From NCBI GenBank assembly GCA_030686995.1, contig JARVZY010002396.1:248001-312000 (forward strand): DNA of 64,000 nucleotides, given 5' to 3'. Of the stretch, positions 1-11,150 are shown piece after piece (positions within the stretch are counted from its first letter, which is position 1; each line of letters starts with the position of its first letter). Under the pieces are notes generated by a model that did no database searches, had not been told where the DNA came from, and saw nothing but the letters and a program-made list of their open reading frames with translations. The position numbers and the translations under genes are program-made. The stretch is from Artemisia argyi (lineage: Eukaryota > Streptophyta > Magnoliopsida > Asterales > Asteraceae).

Positions 1-2763
1 TAGTTCCAAGTCCAACTGTGCTACCAAAGCCAACATAATTCTAATAGAGGAATGCTTTACCACTGGAGAAAAAACTTCATTGTAATCAATTCCCTCTTTC
101 TGAGTATAGCCTTTAGCTACCAATCTTGCTTTGTAGCGAACGTCATCTTGGCTAGGAAATCCTTCTTTCTTTGCATACACCCATTTGCATCCAATTGCCT
201 TATTCCCTTTTGGGAGGTTGGTCAACTCCCATGTCTGATTCTTCTGAAGAGACTGCATTTCTTCGCTCATGGCAATCCTCCACTTCTCATTCTCTGAGTC
301 TCGAACCGCTTCAGAGTAAGTAGTAGGAACATCATCAGCTGCAATTGAAGATGCACAAGCCACCATATCATTAAGGCGAGCAGGCCTTTTAGTGTTTCTT
401 TTGGGCTTGCTGGTAGCAATTGATTCATGTTGTTGCTGTGGAGGTTCTTCAGTTTGAACCTCATCTTCTTCATAATCTCCTTCTACCACAGGAGAATCAT
501 CAACTGTTTCTTTATCATCTGGTACAATTATTCTTTCAAACTCCACCTTTTTGGGAGTTCCATCTAACTGCTTAGTATTCACCTTCTTCAACATGGTAGA
601 TTCATTAAAGGTGACATCCCTGCTAAAGATCGTCTTCTTCGTCTCTGGACACCATAGACGATAGCCTTTGATTCCAGAGGTGATCCCCATGAATAATGCT
701 TTCTTTGCTCTGGGATCCAACTTTGATTCCCTCACATGATAATATGCAGCGGAACCAAACACATGCAAGGAATCATAATCTGTAGCGGGTTTTCCATACC
801 ATTTCTCAAATGGTGTTTTCCCATCAATAGCAGTAGATGGCAAACGATTAACGAGGTGACACGCATACGTCACAGCTTCAGCCCAAAATTCTTTACCTAA
901 CCCAGCATTAGATAACATACACCGAACTTTCTCCAGCAAAGTTCGGTTCATGCGTTCTGCCACCCCGTTCTGTTGTGGTGTATGCCTGACAGTGAAGTGT
1001 CTGACAATGCCTTCGTCTTCACAAAATTTTGTGAACTGATCATTTTTATACTCTCCACCGTTATCTATTCGGAGATGTTTGATCCTTCTGCACGTCTGAG
1101 TTTCCATCATCTTTTTCCACTTGATGAACACTCCTAGCACTTCATCCTTTGTCTTCAACGTGTACACCCAAACTCTTCGAGAAAAGTCATCAACAAAGGT
1201 CACATAGTAGTGTCTCCCTCCTAAAGAGCTTGTCTTTGAGGGACCCCATACGTCAGAATGGACATAATCCAAGATACCTTGTGTCTTGTGGATAGCTGTC
1301 CCAAATTTCACCCTTGTTGTCTTCCCGTTGATGCAATGCTCACAGAGATCCAACTTACAGGAACTCACTCCTTTCAATAATCTTTGCTTTATGAGCAAAT
1401 TCAAGGATTTCTCTCCTGCATGTCCTAAGCGCATATGCCATAGCTTCACAGCTTCTGAATTTCTATCACCATTGGTAACAGCTGCTACAGTTCCAACAAC
1501 TGTTCTACCCTTGTAGTGGTACGTGTTGTTTATTTTACGAATACCCTTCATTACTACAAGTACGCCAGAGATGATCTTCATAACCCCATCCTTTGCTCTT
1601 ACTTCGAATCCTTTAGATTCTAAGGTGCCGACTGAAATGAGATTCTTTTTCAACTTTGGCGAATAACGAACACCTTTCAAGGTCACAATTGTTCCGTCTT
1701 CATTCTGTAATCGAACGGAACCAATCCCATGAGTAGTGAGGGGAGTTTCATCTGCCGTATAAACAACTTCCTCATGTTCTTCAAAATTACTAAACCACTC
1801 TCGATGTGGTGTAATATGATGGCTGCATGCGGAATCTAATAGCCATACATCAGAAGCATTCTTGGTTGACGATGTTGCAAGTGAGAGATCTGATTCTTCA
1901 TCATCACACTTGGTGACATTCGCCTCTGCTACAGCTTTCCCTTTGTAGTGATTGTCTTTGGTTTTCAACTTAGGACAATCTCTTTTCCAATGACCTTTTT
2001 CATGACAAAAGGCACATTCATCTTTGCTTAGTCTCTGCCTCGACTTGGATCTCCATCTCTTATCGGTGCCCTTCTTCTGCGAACGACCTCTGACCAGCAA
2101 AACCTCTGCATCTCCACTTGAACTAATCTGCTTGTCCTTCCTTCTCAGTTCTTTACTATACAAGGCAGCACAAACTTCACTAAGAGACACATCATCCTTC
2201 CCATTAAGTAGAGTTGTTTCAAGCAACTCGTACTCCTCTGGAAGCGATCCCAATAGTATCAATGCTAGATCCTGGTCTTTGAACACCTCATCCATATTCA
2301 TCAAATCGGTGACCAGTTGGTTAAAACTGGTAATGTGATCATTCATCGTGGTACCCGGTACATATGTGAAGCGAAAGAGTCGCTTCTTCATAAAGAGCTT
2401 ATTCTGACAATTTTTCTTCAGAAATTTCTCTTCCAACGCCACCCACAGTTTGTAGGCGGATGTTTCTTTTGAGAAATCATATCGTTGCTCTCTCGAAAGA
2501 CATGAACGAACCGTACCACAAGCTAACCGATTGATGGTTAACCAATTCATCTCTTCTACATCCTCTGGTTTAATTTCTTCAATGGCAATGTCTAGACCTT
2601 GCTGAAAAAGAACGTCTAGAACCTCACTTTGCCACATACCGAAATGGCCTGTGCCATCAAAAACCTCCACCGCCAATCTTGCATTCGTCAAGACTGGTCT
2701 AGCCCAACTTGGAGATGTTGGATCCACCAATGTGGAAGGTTTGTCAACTATGCCATCCACCAT
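1..2763 (-). CDS. Copia gag-pol polyprotein, C-terminal part beyond window
   Basis: I checked the frame triplet by triplet from the ATG at 2763 to base 1: 921 codons and no stop. An in-frame stop lies just upstream (2776-2778), so this is the first Met. Domains: copia gag (about 1-230); CCHC zinc knuckle [14 protein letters not shown] (about 250-263); aspartic protease with LLDSACSHH (Asp about 310); GAG-pre-integrase LWHMRLGH (about 443); integrase core with Asp504 (HSDVWGP), Asp567 (RIDNGGEY) and Glu603 (NGVAERMN), the last two separated by 35 residues as in the DD35E family; start of RT (WELTNLPKG, then [12 protein letters not shown]) running off the edge. The protein would make particles and copy and integrate the element. 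RT catalytic residues and RNase H are not visible. Confidence in family is very high; activity is inference. Confidence 0.95.
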   Translation of the reverse strand, partial: MVDGIVDKPSTLVDPTSPSWARPVLTNARLAVEVFDGTGHFGMWQSEVLDVLFQQGLDIAIEEIKPEDVEEMNWLTINRLACGTVRSCLSREQRYDFSKETSAYKLWVALEEKFLKKNCQNKLFMKKRLFRFTYVPGTTMNDHITSFNQLVTDLMNMDEVFKDQDLALILLGSLPEEYELLETTLLNGKDDVSLSEVCAALYSKELRRKDKQISSSGDAEVLLVRGRSQKKGTDKRWRSKSRQRLSKDECAFCHEKGHWKRDCPKLKTKDNHYKGKAVAEANVTKCDDEESDLSLATSSTKNASDVWLLDSACSHHITPHREWFSNFEEHEEVVYTADETPLTTHGIGSVRLQNEDGTIVTLKGVRYSPKLKKNLISVGTLESKGFEVRAKDGVMKIISGVLVVMKGIRKINNTYHYKGRTVVGTVAAVTNGDRNSEAVKLWHMRLGHAGEKSLNLLIKQRLLKGVSSCKLDLCEHCINGKTTRVKFGTAIHKTQGILDYVHSDVWGPSKTSSLGGRHYYVTFVDDFSRRVWVYTLKTKDEVLGVFIKWKKMMETQTCRRIKHLRIDNGGEYKNDQFTKFCEDEGIVRHFTVRHTPQQNGVAERMNRTLLEKVRCMLSNAGLGKEFWAEAVTYACHLVNRLPSTAIDGKTPFEKWYGKPATDYDSLHVFGSAAYYHVRESKLDPRAKKALFMGITSGIKGYRLWCPETKKTIFSRDVTFNESTMLKKVNTKQLDGTPKKVEFERIIVPDDKETVDDSPVVEGDYEEDEVQTEEPPQQQHESIATSKPKRNTKRPARLNDMVACASSIAADDVPTTYSEAVRDSENEKWRIAMSEEMQSLQKNQTWELTNLPKGNKAIGCKWVYAKKEGFPSQDDVRYKARLVAKGYTQKEGIDYNEVFSPVVKHSSIRIMLALVAQLDLEL

Positions 2764-2870
2764 TTCGTGTACAAATTAATTTTCAATAGCTTCAACCAAA
2801 AAACCAATGTAATTCTTTTCTGATGTGGAGGATCAAAATAAATTGCAACCACAGAGCATACTAAGAATAA

Positions 2871-2888
2871 CCTCGGCTCTTGATACCA
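2871..2888 (-). other. Copia primer-binding site
   Basis: On the minus strand this reads TGGTATCAAGAGCCGAGG, two bases inside the 5' LTR. It matches the 3' end of plant initiator tRNA-Met, the usual copia primer, with one extra A after TGGTATCA. Spacing and orientation fix the element's direction. Confidence 0.85.
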
Positions 2889-2890
2889 CT

Positions 2891-3292
2891 TGTTGTGGAA
2901 TAACCGCGATAATATCCCACCGACTAGGTAAAGAGTGTGAATATTTCAACACCACTACTATACCTCATACTAGCTAATTGAAAATTTAGATAATATGAAA
3001 AGAACCAAGAATGAAACACCAAACTTTCTTATATATTTCTTATAGAAATATATTACAAACTAGAACAAAAAGAGAGAACTAACTAATACACAACAAGAAG
3101 TGCTTGTGTTTTTTTTTGGTGTACTTGTAACAATCAAACTAAGGTTCTATTTATAGGCCAACATCTCCTTGCTAGTTCATGCATCTAGAAAAGGATAGGC
3201 AAGTTGTATCAACTTGTATAACTCAACTTGCCAATTATTGATGCCTTCAATTTGCCCACTTGCTTGCATTCATTGAATCCAATATGAGCCAT
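2891..3292 (-). repeat. Copia 5' LTR (402 bp)
   Basis: Bounded by TGTTG and CAACA short inverted repeats. Its inner edge is two bases from the PBS; its outer edge interrupts helicase codons. Only one LTR is in the window, so the boundary rests on the inverted ends, the PBS spacing and the break in helicase homology. Confidence 0.85.
3148..3155 (-). promoter_or_regulatory. Probable LTR TATA box
   Basis: Minus-strand TATAAATA in the middle of the 5' LTR, upstream of the gag-pol start, in the position expected for the U3 promoter. Transcription start not determined. Confidence 0.5.
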
Positions 3293-6200
3293 AATCAACA
3301 CCATGGTTATTGGATCTTACTGTCGAGAAAATAATAATATCTTCCTCTCCACCCTGAAACCCGTCAATTGATCTAACCTTTACTGAGAATCCATCTAGTT
3401 TCTCATACTTGTGAGCAAGTTTTTCTTGAATTGAAATGACTTGGGCAGCGTACGGAGATATAACACCGATGCTAAGCTTCTTCTTTGAGTCCTGCCATGC
3501 TATAGTGTGAAAGACGCAAATGTTAAATTTTGGGTACATTATAAGTGGACTTAATATTTTCAGCTACAATGATAAAAAGAATCTGAAATGACATAACCAC
3601 TATGCACACCTCTATAGAGAAATTTAACAATTTTAAACACAATAGCCACCTCAACCATATTTCTTTGGCTTATCCCATCATCATCTAATTCTTCTCTTCC
3701 ACCAACCACATTTATGAATGAATAGGAACCGAACATTGGTCCTGAAAGATGCCTTTTTTCATAACTTTTAGATAACACATTTTGTGCATCCAGAACTTTA
3801 TTTTTATAAAATTTCAAATTTGGGAAGAAACTAATGGAAGGATGCATTCTATATTGAACACTGAGAAGGTGCATAGAATGACCCAAAGAACTCAATCGCT
3901 CAAATAAGCTTCTTCCAAAGCCAGATTTAATACAAACCTGTCCACAACACTGAGTCCATCAAGATAAAATTTAAACTAGTAGTGTTAAGGTAGAAAGATA
4001 AGTATAGACTTACGTTGCTCTTAACCACTGCAGGTAATTGGCGCTCATCTCCAATAAGAATAGCATGCTTCATTCCCGGAAGTTGAAGGGGGATGGTGGA
4101 CTCTGCCTCTTTCAATTGAGCAGCTTCATCTATTACCAATATTTTGAAAGGCTCCATATTCACTGCATGCAACTTGTAGGAACTTGAAGTTGTGCAAAAT
4201 AAAACACAAGCTCTTTCAAAACAGAATAGTTTTATAGCATATTTGTTTGAGAAACATGGAAGAGTGAGTCCTTCAAGAGATATTTGCAGAGTTTTCAGCA
4301 AAGATAGACATGACATAACAACATCATCTTGCAGTGGTTTACTATTGAAGAGGTCTTCAAGTTCTTCCGAGACCAGATTTTTTTGAAACAACATATATTC
4401 CAAAGAACTCAAATTGTCTAAAAGAGATATCATATTCTGGAAATTATATTCCCCCATGAAACTTCTTGGGACATGAGTACAAAATGTAACAATGCACCTT
4501 CTGAGTGGCGGTGCAAAATAATTGAATTGCTCTTGCACAAACTCAAGAAATGATTTGATTTCCAACATTGATCTTTTACCTACATTATCATTTCTAAGTT
4601 TGTCTTTCAAAAATTCATTTTCTAAAAAATTATAATATTCGCAAACACAATTTTCCAATAACTCAATCATAGATCTTATGCAATCCTTCCAACCAGTCAC
4701 TGGCCCTAGGCACTCTGCAAGCCTCTCAATCCGATGCTCGAGATAGATTTCTTCGACGTCAATACTGACTTTCAGTATCTCCCTTTTACCAAACAAGAGC
4801 AAATCTCCAACGGAACAGAAATAATCACCACTTGCAGTTGTAGTTTTCAATGATTCTCTTACTAAGTTTAGCACACGTGAGGCTAACTCTACTATAGCCA
4901 CATTCGTTGGACCACAAGAGTCCTGAGCTTCATTTGCAAGAGGATAACAATCAAAACACTTACTGTCATTGATTTCCCCGTTCCAGGTGGTCCCGATATT
5001 TGTGCCACAGAAGATATATGGCAACATTCTGTTTTACAAAGTACCGCCATAACTGCTGTCCTCTGGGATTCGTTCATTTTAAGCAAAAGATGTGGATCAA
5101 GTTTCTGAGATGCCATACTATCATAACCAAATGAGCAAATGCCACACTTCTTCTCAACCTATAAACAACAAATCCATAATCAATAACAACAATATCAATA
5201 AACAAATGGAAATTTTAATTAACCAATTTCTCACCTTAGAGTCAGAGTAAAGAATCTCTTTGATGATATGAAGATTTCTACGCATGTGCAGTGAATTCCA
5301 TATTCTTCTCTGACTTTCTATATTCATCAAAAAAACTGCAAACATCCCGTCTTGGAAATCAATTGGTTGTGATGCCTTAACTTGGAATTGTAACGACGTA
5401 ATATCATCTTTATTACTTTTGACCAATGAAAGAGCCCATGTTCTTCCCACACGCTTCAAATCAGAAACAGATTCTGGTAGCCCATCTACTAAAAGAAGCA
5501 GATCACCTAGTAACATATAGTAATCATCTCTACCACGTGCACTAAATTGATTTTTCCAACAACCAACGGTAACATCATACAGCCTATTTTCGCCACTTTT
5601 AGACTCGTTGAAAGATAAAATATCAGCAAACGGAGCTTTATTCATGATCTCCATGGAAGAAGCCAGCTCGGAACGTGTTTCCTCAAGCAAAGGATAAACA
5701 AAAGAGCCAAAATAGTGTTCTTCGGACTCAAAAGTAAGCGGTATCTTCTCCACCTGTAGATGATGCATCAATTTATAAGAAAAACTTATGTAATGAAGAC
5801 ATTACTATCTGAAAAGTAAAATCTATTCGGTTTATTCAACTTGAACAACAACAATGATCAGACTAGTTAACGAGATTAAGGAGCTTATAACTGTGAAACC
5901 ATTTTTTTTCAAAACATATTAAGGAGGGAAAGAAAAAAAAACAATAATAAACCTTCCAGTCCATATTAACAGGTTGGAAATGCTGACTTTTAAGTCAAAT
6001 AGGTCAAACTTTGACTTCAATCACTTTAATCATCCATACATATTTTAGAGGGTGGGCTTATCTTAAACTGGTCTATAACTCTATACATATACCTCCTTAT
6101 TTTAAAGTACTTATTTACTATACAATATAACTATGTTATAGATTCCTTTTTTTTTTTTTTTTTTTTTTTCCAGTTTGTGCTTCTAAGGAGAAGCAGATAA

Positions 6201-6844
6201 CACCTTAAAATTAAGCACGTCAAGACATAGAGTCTAGATTTTCTTATTTTACGCTTAGCTTAAATTAAATTTCAACGAGTAGAGAGACAACCATTAGAGT
6301 TTTGCATATCGCTATTTAAAGCGGGTTTTTATCCCAAAATAAACATAAGCCACCACCAAGGTGGCCTAGTGGTTAGGCATGCCCTCACGCTACACATCTT
6401 GAGGACGACCAGGGAAAGGGCCAGAAACGGTCAGGCTAGCTGCGTATATGTGAGTCAAAGACTCGCCATCCCGGAGTAACCTAAATAGCAAAAAACTCAT
6501 CCATCTTTTTTTTTTATATGAGAGTAAAAAGCCGATTTAATCCCAAAATAAGCATAAACAGCTTATTTCACCCTAAAATAAGCTAATACAGTTTGGCTTG
6601 CCCAAACCCTCCAAAATGCACATCTCTTCAAAACTAAACAAACCCAATTCCCAAACACCCCCACACTAGACATAGCTTAAATTTAACAGCAATGCCAATG
6701 AGCATAAATAAAATAAAATAACTAAAAAAAGACCTTATTCTTGTAGACATGTTCATCAAGAATATGATCAAGAGACCATGTCAGAATCATCTTTGTAAAC
6801 TCATCTTCATGATGCTCTAACCCCAAAGAAGACCCTTTTTCCAT
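3293..6844 (-). pseudogene. SEN1/MAGATAMA3-like superfamily 1 helicase, frameshifted and cut by copia insertion
   Basis: Exons by GT-AG sites and homology (minus): 6844-6734 (37 codons, MEKGSSLGLEHHEDEF), 5753-5235, 5158-4014, 3937-3610, 3499-3293. All junctions keep phase. Motifs: Walker A GPPGTGKS, Ia-like CGPTNVA, Walker B VIDEAAQ, III GDERQLPA, IV SVQYRMHP, V SIDGFQGGEEDIIIFSTVRS. Plant relatives are large nuclear RNA/DNA helicases. Two lesions: near 4917-4925 the frame shifts between RTL and CGPTN (1 or 4 bases missing compared with the family pattern); and the reading stops at SNNHG where the copia LTR begins, removing motif VI (ALTRAR) and the C-terminus. The tail may lie left of the window beyond the retrotransposon. 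A sequencing error could mimic the frameshift, but not the insertion. Intron 1 (5754-6733) holds a SINE-like insert and a poly-T run. Confidence 0.85.
6349..6539 (+). mobile_element. SINE-like insertion in helicase intron 1
   Basis: A tRNA-like A box (GTGGCCTAGTGGTT, 6361-6374) starts the insert. It is flanked by direct repeats ATCCCAAAATAARCATAA at 6331-6348 and 6540-6557, as expected for target-primed insertion. A T-rich tract lies near the end. No clear B box (GTTCGANTC) is visible, so the tRNA promoter is degenerate or this is a different short element. Confidence 0.45.
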
Positions 6845-7696
6845 TTTCACCTAAAAATGTAAGCTTTATTCAAGTTTTTAACTCCTAAAATGTGTGGTTT
6901 TTATAAAATTTTAAGAAATGGGTTTTGATAATTAGCTCATTAAATGAAAAGGGTAGTTTTCTTTTTGTGAAAATGATGAGAATTAATTAATGAAGCCCCA
7001 TTTTAGAACCTGCCATTGTACAATTCACAAACACACAGAGGGGATGAAAATATGGAAATGAAGTAAATGAGGAGTCACATGTACAAGTTTTATGGCATAA
7101 CGTACAACATTGATGATCCAGTTGTACTGCCACGTGTCGCTTTCTTATTTGACGTGTAAATAGTGTGCCAAAGATGCACACAGATCGTGTGACACCAAAC
7201 TTGTACAAGAAGTTGTGAGTACTAAAAATGTATAAAAGAGATTTTGCTATGTTATTAAAACCCTTCCTATTTCTTATGTTGTCACATCATGGGGTTTGGT
7301 CAAATCATACAATCTACGATGCACATTGTATAAGACGTGTAAATAGTGGTCAAACCGTACAACCTATTTAATCAAAGCCTTCACCTTCCTTGCTATGTAA
7401 AGTGTCCGGAGACTTGAGCTTTAACTTTTGTAGATTTAATGACATATATGTTATGGTTAAAGTATTTTTATCTTCTAAAAGACACAAAGTCGACGTTATT
7501 CTACTGGTATTTAGGTTTTAACTAAAGTAGTGTCTACGTCGAGTATAATTTGAACATATGATTTAATAAGTGTAAAGTAGTGCTTAGTGTTGTGAATCAA
7601 AGGTTGGTAACCTGCAAATTAAAGCTAGAGTTGTAAACTACAAGTTGGAGTAATAAATTGTAAATGTCACATGTATAAAATGTTCAACTAAAGTTA
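6845..7696. other. Intergenic, upstream of helicase; no gene seen
   Basis: No ORF with recognisable similarity. A CACGTG G-box core lies near 7132 in GCCACGTGTCGC, a possible light/ABA-type element, but its distance and relation to any gene are unproven. Two partly similar stretches containing GACGTGTAAATAGTG occur near 7151 and 7334. Confidence 0.4.
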
Positions 7697-7898
7697 GGGG
7701 ATGTTTGTTTAGCTTATGCGAGCTTATTTGATTCGGCATGTATTTTATAAGCTCTGATTTTCTAGCTTATTTTGAGACTTATGAGCTTATATAAACTAGT
7801 TATGGTAATGAGTCTTAAAATAAGTCGTAAAGTTAAAGCTTATGAAGTATAAGCCAAAATCAAGTAAAACCGTATATAAACTTAAACAAGACACCCCA
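7697..7898. mobile_element. Small MITE, possibly Tourist-like
   Basis: Imperfect terminal inverted repeats (GGGGATGTTTGTTTAGCTTA against the complement of TAAACTTAAACAAGACACCCC) and flanking TTA at 7694-7696 and 7899-7901, the target size of PIF/Harbinger elements. The interior is AT-rich and noncoding. Ends are approximate by one base. Confidence 0.45.
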
Positions 7899-7901
7899 TT
7901 A

Positions 7902-8013
7902 TATTTTGGTAAGTTTAAACTTTCCTTTCCTAAATTTACAGATTACATTAAATAACTTATTTTGGTAAGTTTAAACTTTCCTTTCCTAAATTTACAGGTT
8001 TCATTAAATAACT
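7902..8013. repeat. Tandem duplication, 56-bp unit, two copies
   Basis: Units 7902-7957 and 7958-8013 begin TATTTTGGTAAGTTTAAAC and differ at only a few positions near their ends. It abuts the small MITE, so slippage or repair at the insertion may have made it. Confidence 0.85.
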
Positions 8014-9497
8014 TATTTGTTGAAAGGTTATTTTTCAAAAATAAAGCTACACCTTTCTCATCTAGGCAATAAATTCTTTTGTTAAAGATAAATATGTTGT
8101 AAGCTATTAAACAAAACCTGCAACCAACTCGTTTAGACTCTTCAACCCCATGTCGAACCACATAAAAAGCAATCATGCTAGGACTTCCAAGTGACGCGAG
8201 TCATTAGTTTGCAAATAAAGCGTTTACGTTGTTCATTCGGAGTGTGTATTTAGTAGCAACAACCTTTTTATTTCGTCACCAATCACGGATAAAACAAAGT
8301 TATTACTGTCAGTATATAAGTAGCTTTTATGACTGATGACGAACTGGAAGTTTGTAGTGTTTTGATTGGTAAGTATTTATGTTACTTTATAAAATAAACC
8401 ATCAAATTAAACTTTTAATTTAGAATTTGACTACTACTTTATCTAGTCTCTACTACATCAAAAGCAAAAATGATTTTGCTTGAAATTTAAAAATCTTAAA
8501 AAAAAAAAAAAAAAAAAAATCACTTCAAAATTCAAAAAATATCACCTTAAAACTATTTTTACACCCCATAATATATACATGGCAAGATTTTTAAATACTT
8601 GACTTAATAAAGTTTTCACATAAAATTTTTGACAACAATCAAAATAAATCATATACTGGTCAATATAAGCAACATGATATCAAAATGAATCATGAGCTGG
8701 TCAATGACTCAATGTAACCAACAATATATAGATCACTTGCATCAATTCATAGATCAAAGCTTAGGCAATGCCCATGTCCAATAAGTGAGAATGTTAACCA
8801 GATAACATGAACATGTTAGATCAAGGCATAGGCCATGGGTATGTCCTATTAATGATAATGTTAACTAGACCACATGGCAAAAGCTAACGTGCATCTGACT
8901 ATCAATATTGCCTGTAAATTTTTTTAAAAAGTTGCCTTAATATTGTTCTCACATAAAAATTAAAATATGCATGACAAATTTTGACAATTTTTTTGTAATT
9001 TTGTTTCTAAAACAAAAGATTGAGATTTTCATTTTTTTTATTTATTTATTTTAAAATATCAACACTTATAGTTTTAAGAATTCATCTACATCTCTATTAT
9101 ATAAGACACCATAAATTTCTTTTATTATTGTATTAGTTCATAGTTGAAGTTGATATATATAGTTCATAGCTGATAAAAATGAATAATGAAAAAAATATTG
9201 ATGTTATTGTTGAACAAGTTTCAAGACAAAATGAGGTTAGCATATTATTGTAATCTTTTATTTATTGCGGTTTTGTTTTAATAATCTATATTCATTTTTT
9301 TTCTTGTATTTTACAAATTCATCCCATTTTTACTCTCAATCCCAATTCGTTTTCAATCCCAGTTTATTAAACAGGGATGATGTTGTTGTCATCTCAGATT
9401 ATTTAACGTTTAATATATAAATGTTACACAAATACTTAACCATAATATCGTAATTATAATTATTTGTCGCTAGAAAATCTCGTTGCTATACACTAAT

Positions 9498-9532
<35 letters not shown>

Positions 9533-9880
9533 TTCACTTTTACCTACAAATGAGAAAAGTGATGAAGAACAACATGATAGCATTTTAAACAAGTTAGCGG
9601 AAAAAAAAAAAATGTTTGGACATGCAATTAGTTTCTCTATAATTAGAAAAACCAATATTAATCACTTGCTATAATCGATTAACAGAAAGAGTATTCTTCA
9701 AAAGCTTGTAAGCATTTTAACTTATGTTAATTTATTCTATATATTTGATAATAAAATGATATTTTATAACTTTGTGTCAATTTTACTTTTCAAATGCAAA
9801 ATTCGTCGTAATCATTTTTAAACATAACTAAAATCAACTCACGACATATTTTTAATTTTGTATTTATATGAGCTTCACAC
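8014..9880. other. Intergenic, no gene seen
   Basis: AT-rich, with A- and T-homopolymers (about 8498-8519 and 9504-9529). A near-duplicate pair near 8770 and 8825 shares the phrase GATCAA..CTTAGGC/GCATAGGCCATG with nearby AATGTTAAC. No splice-supported coding similarity recognised; short ORFs across the homopolymers are artefacts. Confidence 0.5.
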
Positions 9881-10370
9881 TGTTAAACTACATAATTCTC
9901 CGTGGGTATGATTTATTATTCAAGCACAATATATAGAGTACAAGACACAAACCCTAACCTTAATAGGACCCAACCCACAAGTCGGGCTGGGGCCTATTTA
10001 TTCATTAATACTCCCCCGCAGTTTGAGCGACGAAATCGCGAAAGCTCGGACTGAAGAAGAAAACTAAGAAAGTAAAATAAAACAATAAACCAAAATAAAA
10101 TGGGATAACCCAAAGTATCCCCTATTCTAAATTTTTTGTTTACGGATAACCAAAGTATGAGGATAAACCAAAGTATCACAAACAGTCGTCTCGAGTATAA
10201 GAACCCTAGATTCGACACCAACAAAAGTCGTCTTGGGAATAAGAACCTTAGATTCGACATCAACAAAAGTCGGGAATAAGAACCCTAGATTCGACATCAA
10301 CAAAAGTCGTCTAGGGAATTAATACCCTAGATTCGACATAAAAAAAATAATTAAATAACTATAATTTATT

Positions 10371-10403
<33 letters not shown>

Positions 10404-10886
10404 GACAACATATAAATACTTCATTGGCTTGTTAGCATTAATGCCTCACGTTCTTCGATCCAAGCTCTTTATCACTTCATTATCTTGCCTTTTTGTTTGG
10501 TAAAAGAAAAAAAAGAAAATAAGTATGGATAAAACCAAACTAAAAGTGATATGGTATTTTATTATTGGATGGAAATCTTTATGTTATGTGTACCAGTGAA
10601 AAGCGAGGATGAATTTTTGGAGTGGTGGAAAAGCGACGGCCTTTTTTTTTTTTTTTTAAATCTACGTCTGAGGATCAAACCCCGCTCTGATATCATGTTA
10701 GAATATTAAAACCGTGGGTATGATTTATAATTCAAGCACAATATATAGAGTAAAGACATAACCCTAATAGGACCCAACCCATAACCCATAAGTCGGGTTT
10801 GGCATATTTATTCACTAATACGCAACCCTAACCTTAATAGGACCCAACCCACAAATCGGGCTTGGGCCAATTTATTCACTAATACA
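9881..10886 (-). mobile_element. TRIM-like non-coding LTR element
   Basis: Terminal direct repeats at 9881-10010 and 10696-10886 share CCGTGGGTATGATTTAT, CAAGCACAATATATAGAGTA and AATAGGACCCAACCCA. Beside the right copy, GCTCTGATATCA (10684-10695) is one mismatch from the complement of a tRNA-Met PBS, so the element reads leftwards. A purine tract (minus strand of 10011-10019) sits at the left LTR, as a PPT should. The interior is about 0.7 kb and has no coding capacity. The right LTR holds an internal tandem duplication. The target duplication is unclear (CACAC/CACAA). Confidence 0.6.
10185..10347. repeat. Minisatellite inside the TRIM-like element, about 42-bp unit x4
   Basis: Units start at 10185, 10227, 10269 and 10306, each with GGGAATAAGAACCCTAGATT-type sequence followed by CGACATCAACAAAA. 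The third unit lacks about five bases near its start. Confidence 0.85.
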
Positions 10887-11150
10887 CACAACTACCTTTT
10901 AAGTTTTATATCCCTTTTGCGATCTACGTCCTAAACTCATTTTCGTCATTCAAGCGACACATCTTTCACACTTTCATCTTTGCAGTTGCACTCTTTCCTC
11001 TCTTGTTCCCACCACATAATTAATTTATTATATACACAACAAATACGTAGTTTTTTTCTTCTTAATTTTGTCTTCTTACCTTAAAACACTTGTTATTTCT
11101 CTTTATAAGTACGTCCCATTATTCATTTATTCAATCCAGATTTTCTAAAG
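10887..11150. other. Intergenic spacer
   Basis: AT-rich, no gene seen. It ends in TTTTCTAAAG (11141-11150), the left copy of the target duplication of the next element. Confidence 0.5.

Larger units (their letters stand above)
1..3292 (-). mobile_element. Ty1/copia LTR retrotransposon, 5' part (left end outside window)
   Basis: The element reads right to left: 5' LTR (2891-3292), a primer-binding site, then one gag-pol frame to the left edge. The 3' LTR is outside the window, so neither the target duplication nor LTR divergence can be read. The LTR has the short inverted ends TGTTG/CAACA and abuts the helicase coding sequence exactly, so the element landed in an exon. Gag, zinc knuckle, protease, integrase, RT order is the copia order. 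An open frame over all visible codons suggests a young insertion. The lineage within copia (Tork/Tnt1-like is my guess) is uncertain. Confidence 0.93.

Noticed and set aside
1286..2823. Plus-strand ORFs across the copia region
   Set aside because: Antisense shadows of the verified gag-pol frame.
6987..7208. 73-codon minus ORF upstream of the helicase
   Set aside because: No similarity, no splice context, lies in the presumed promoter region.
10185..10347. Possible CRISPR-like array of four repeats
   Set aside because: Units are tandem without unique spacers, in a plant LTR element; a minisatellite.
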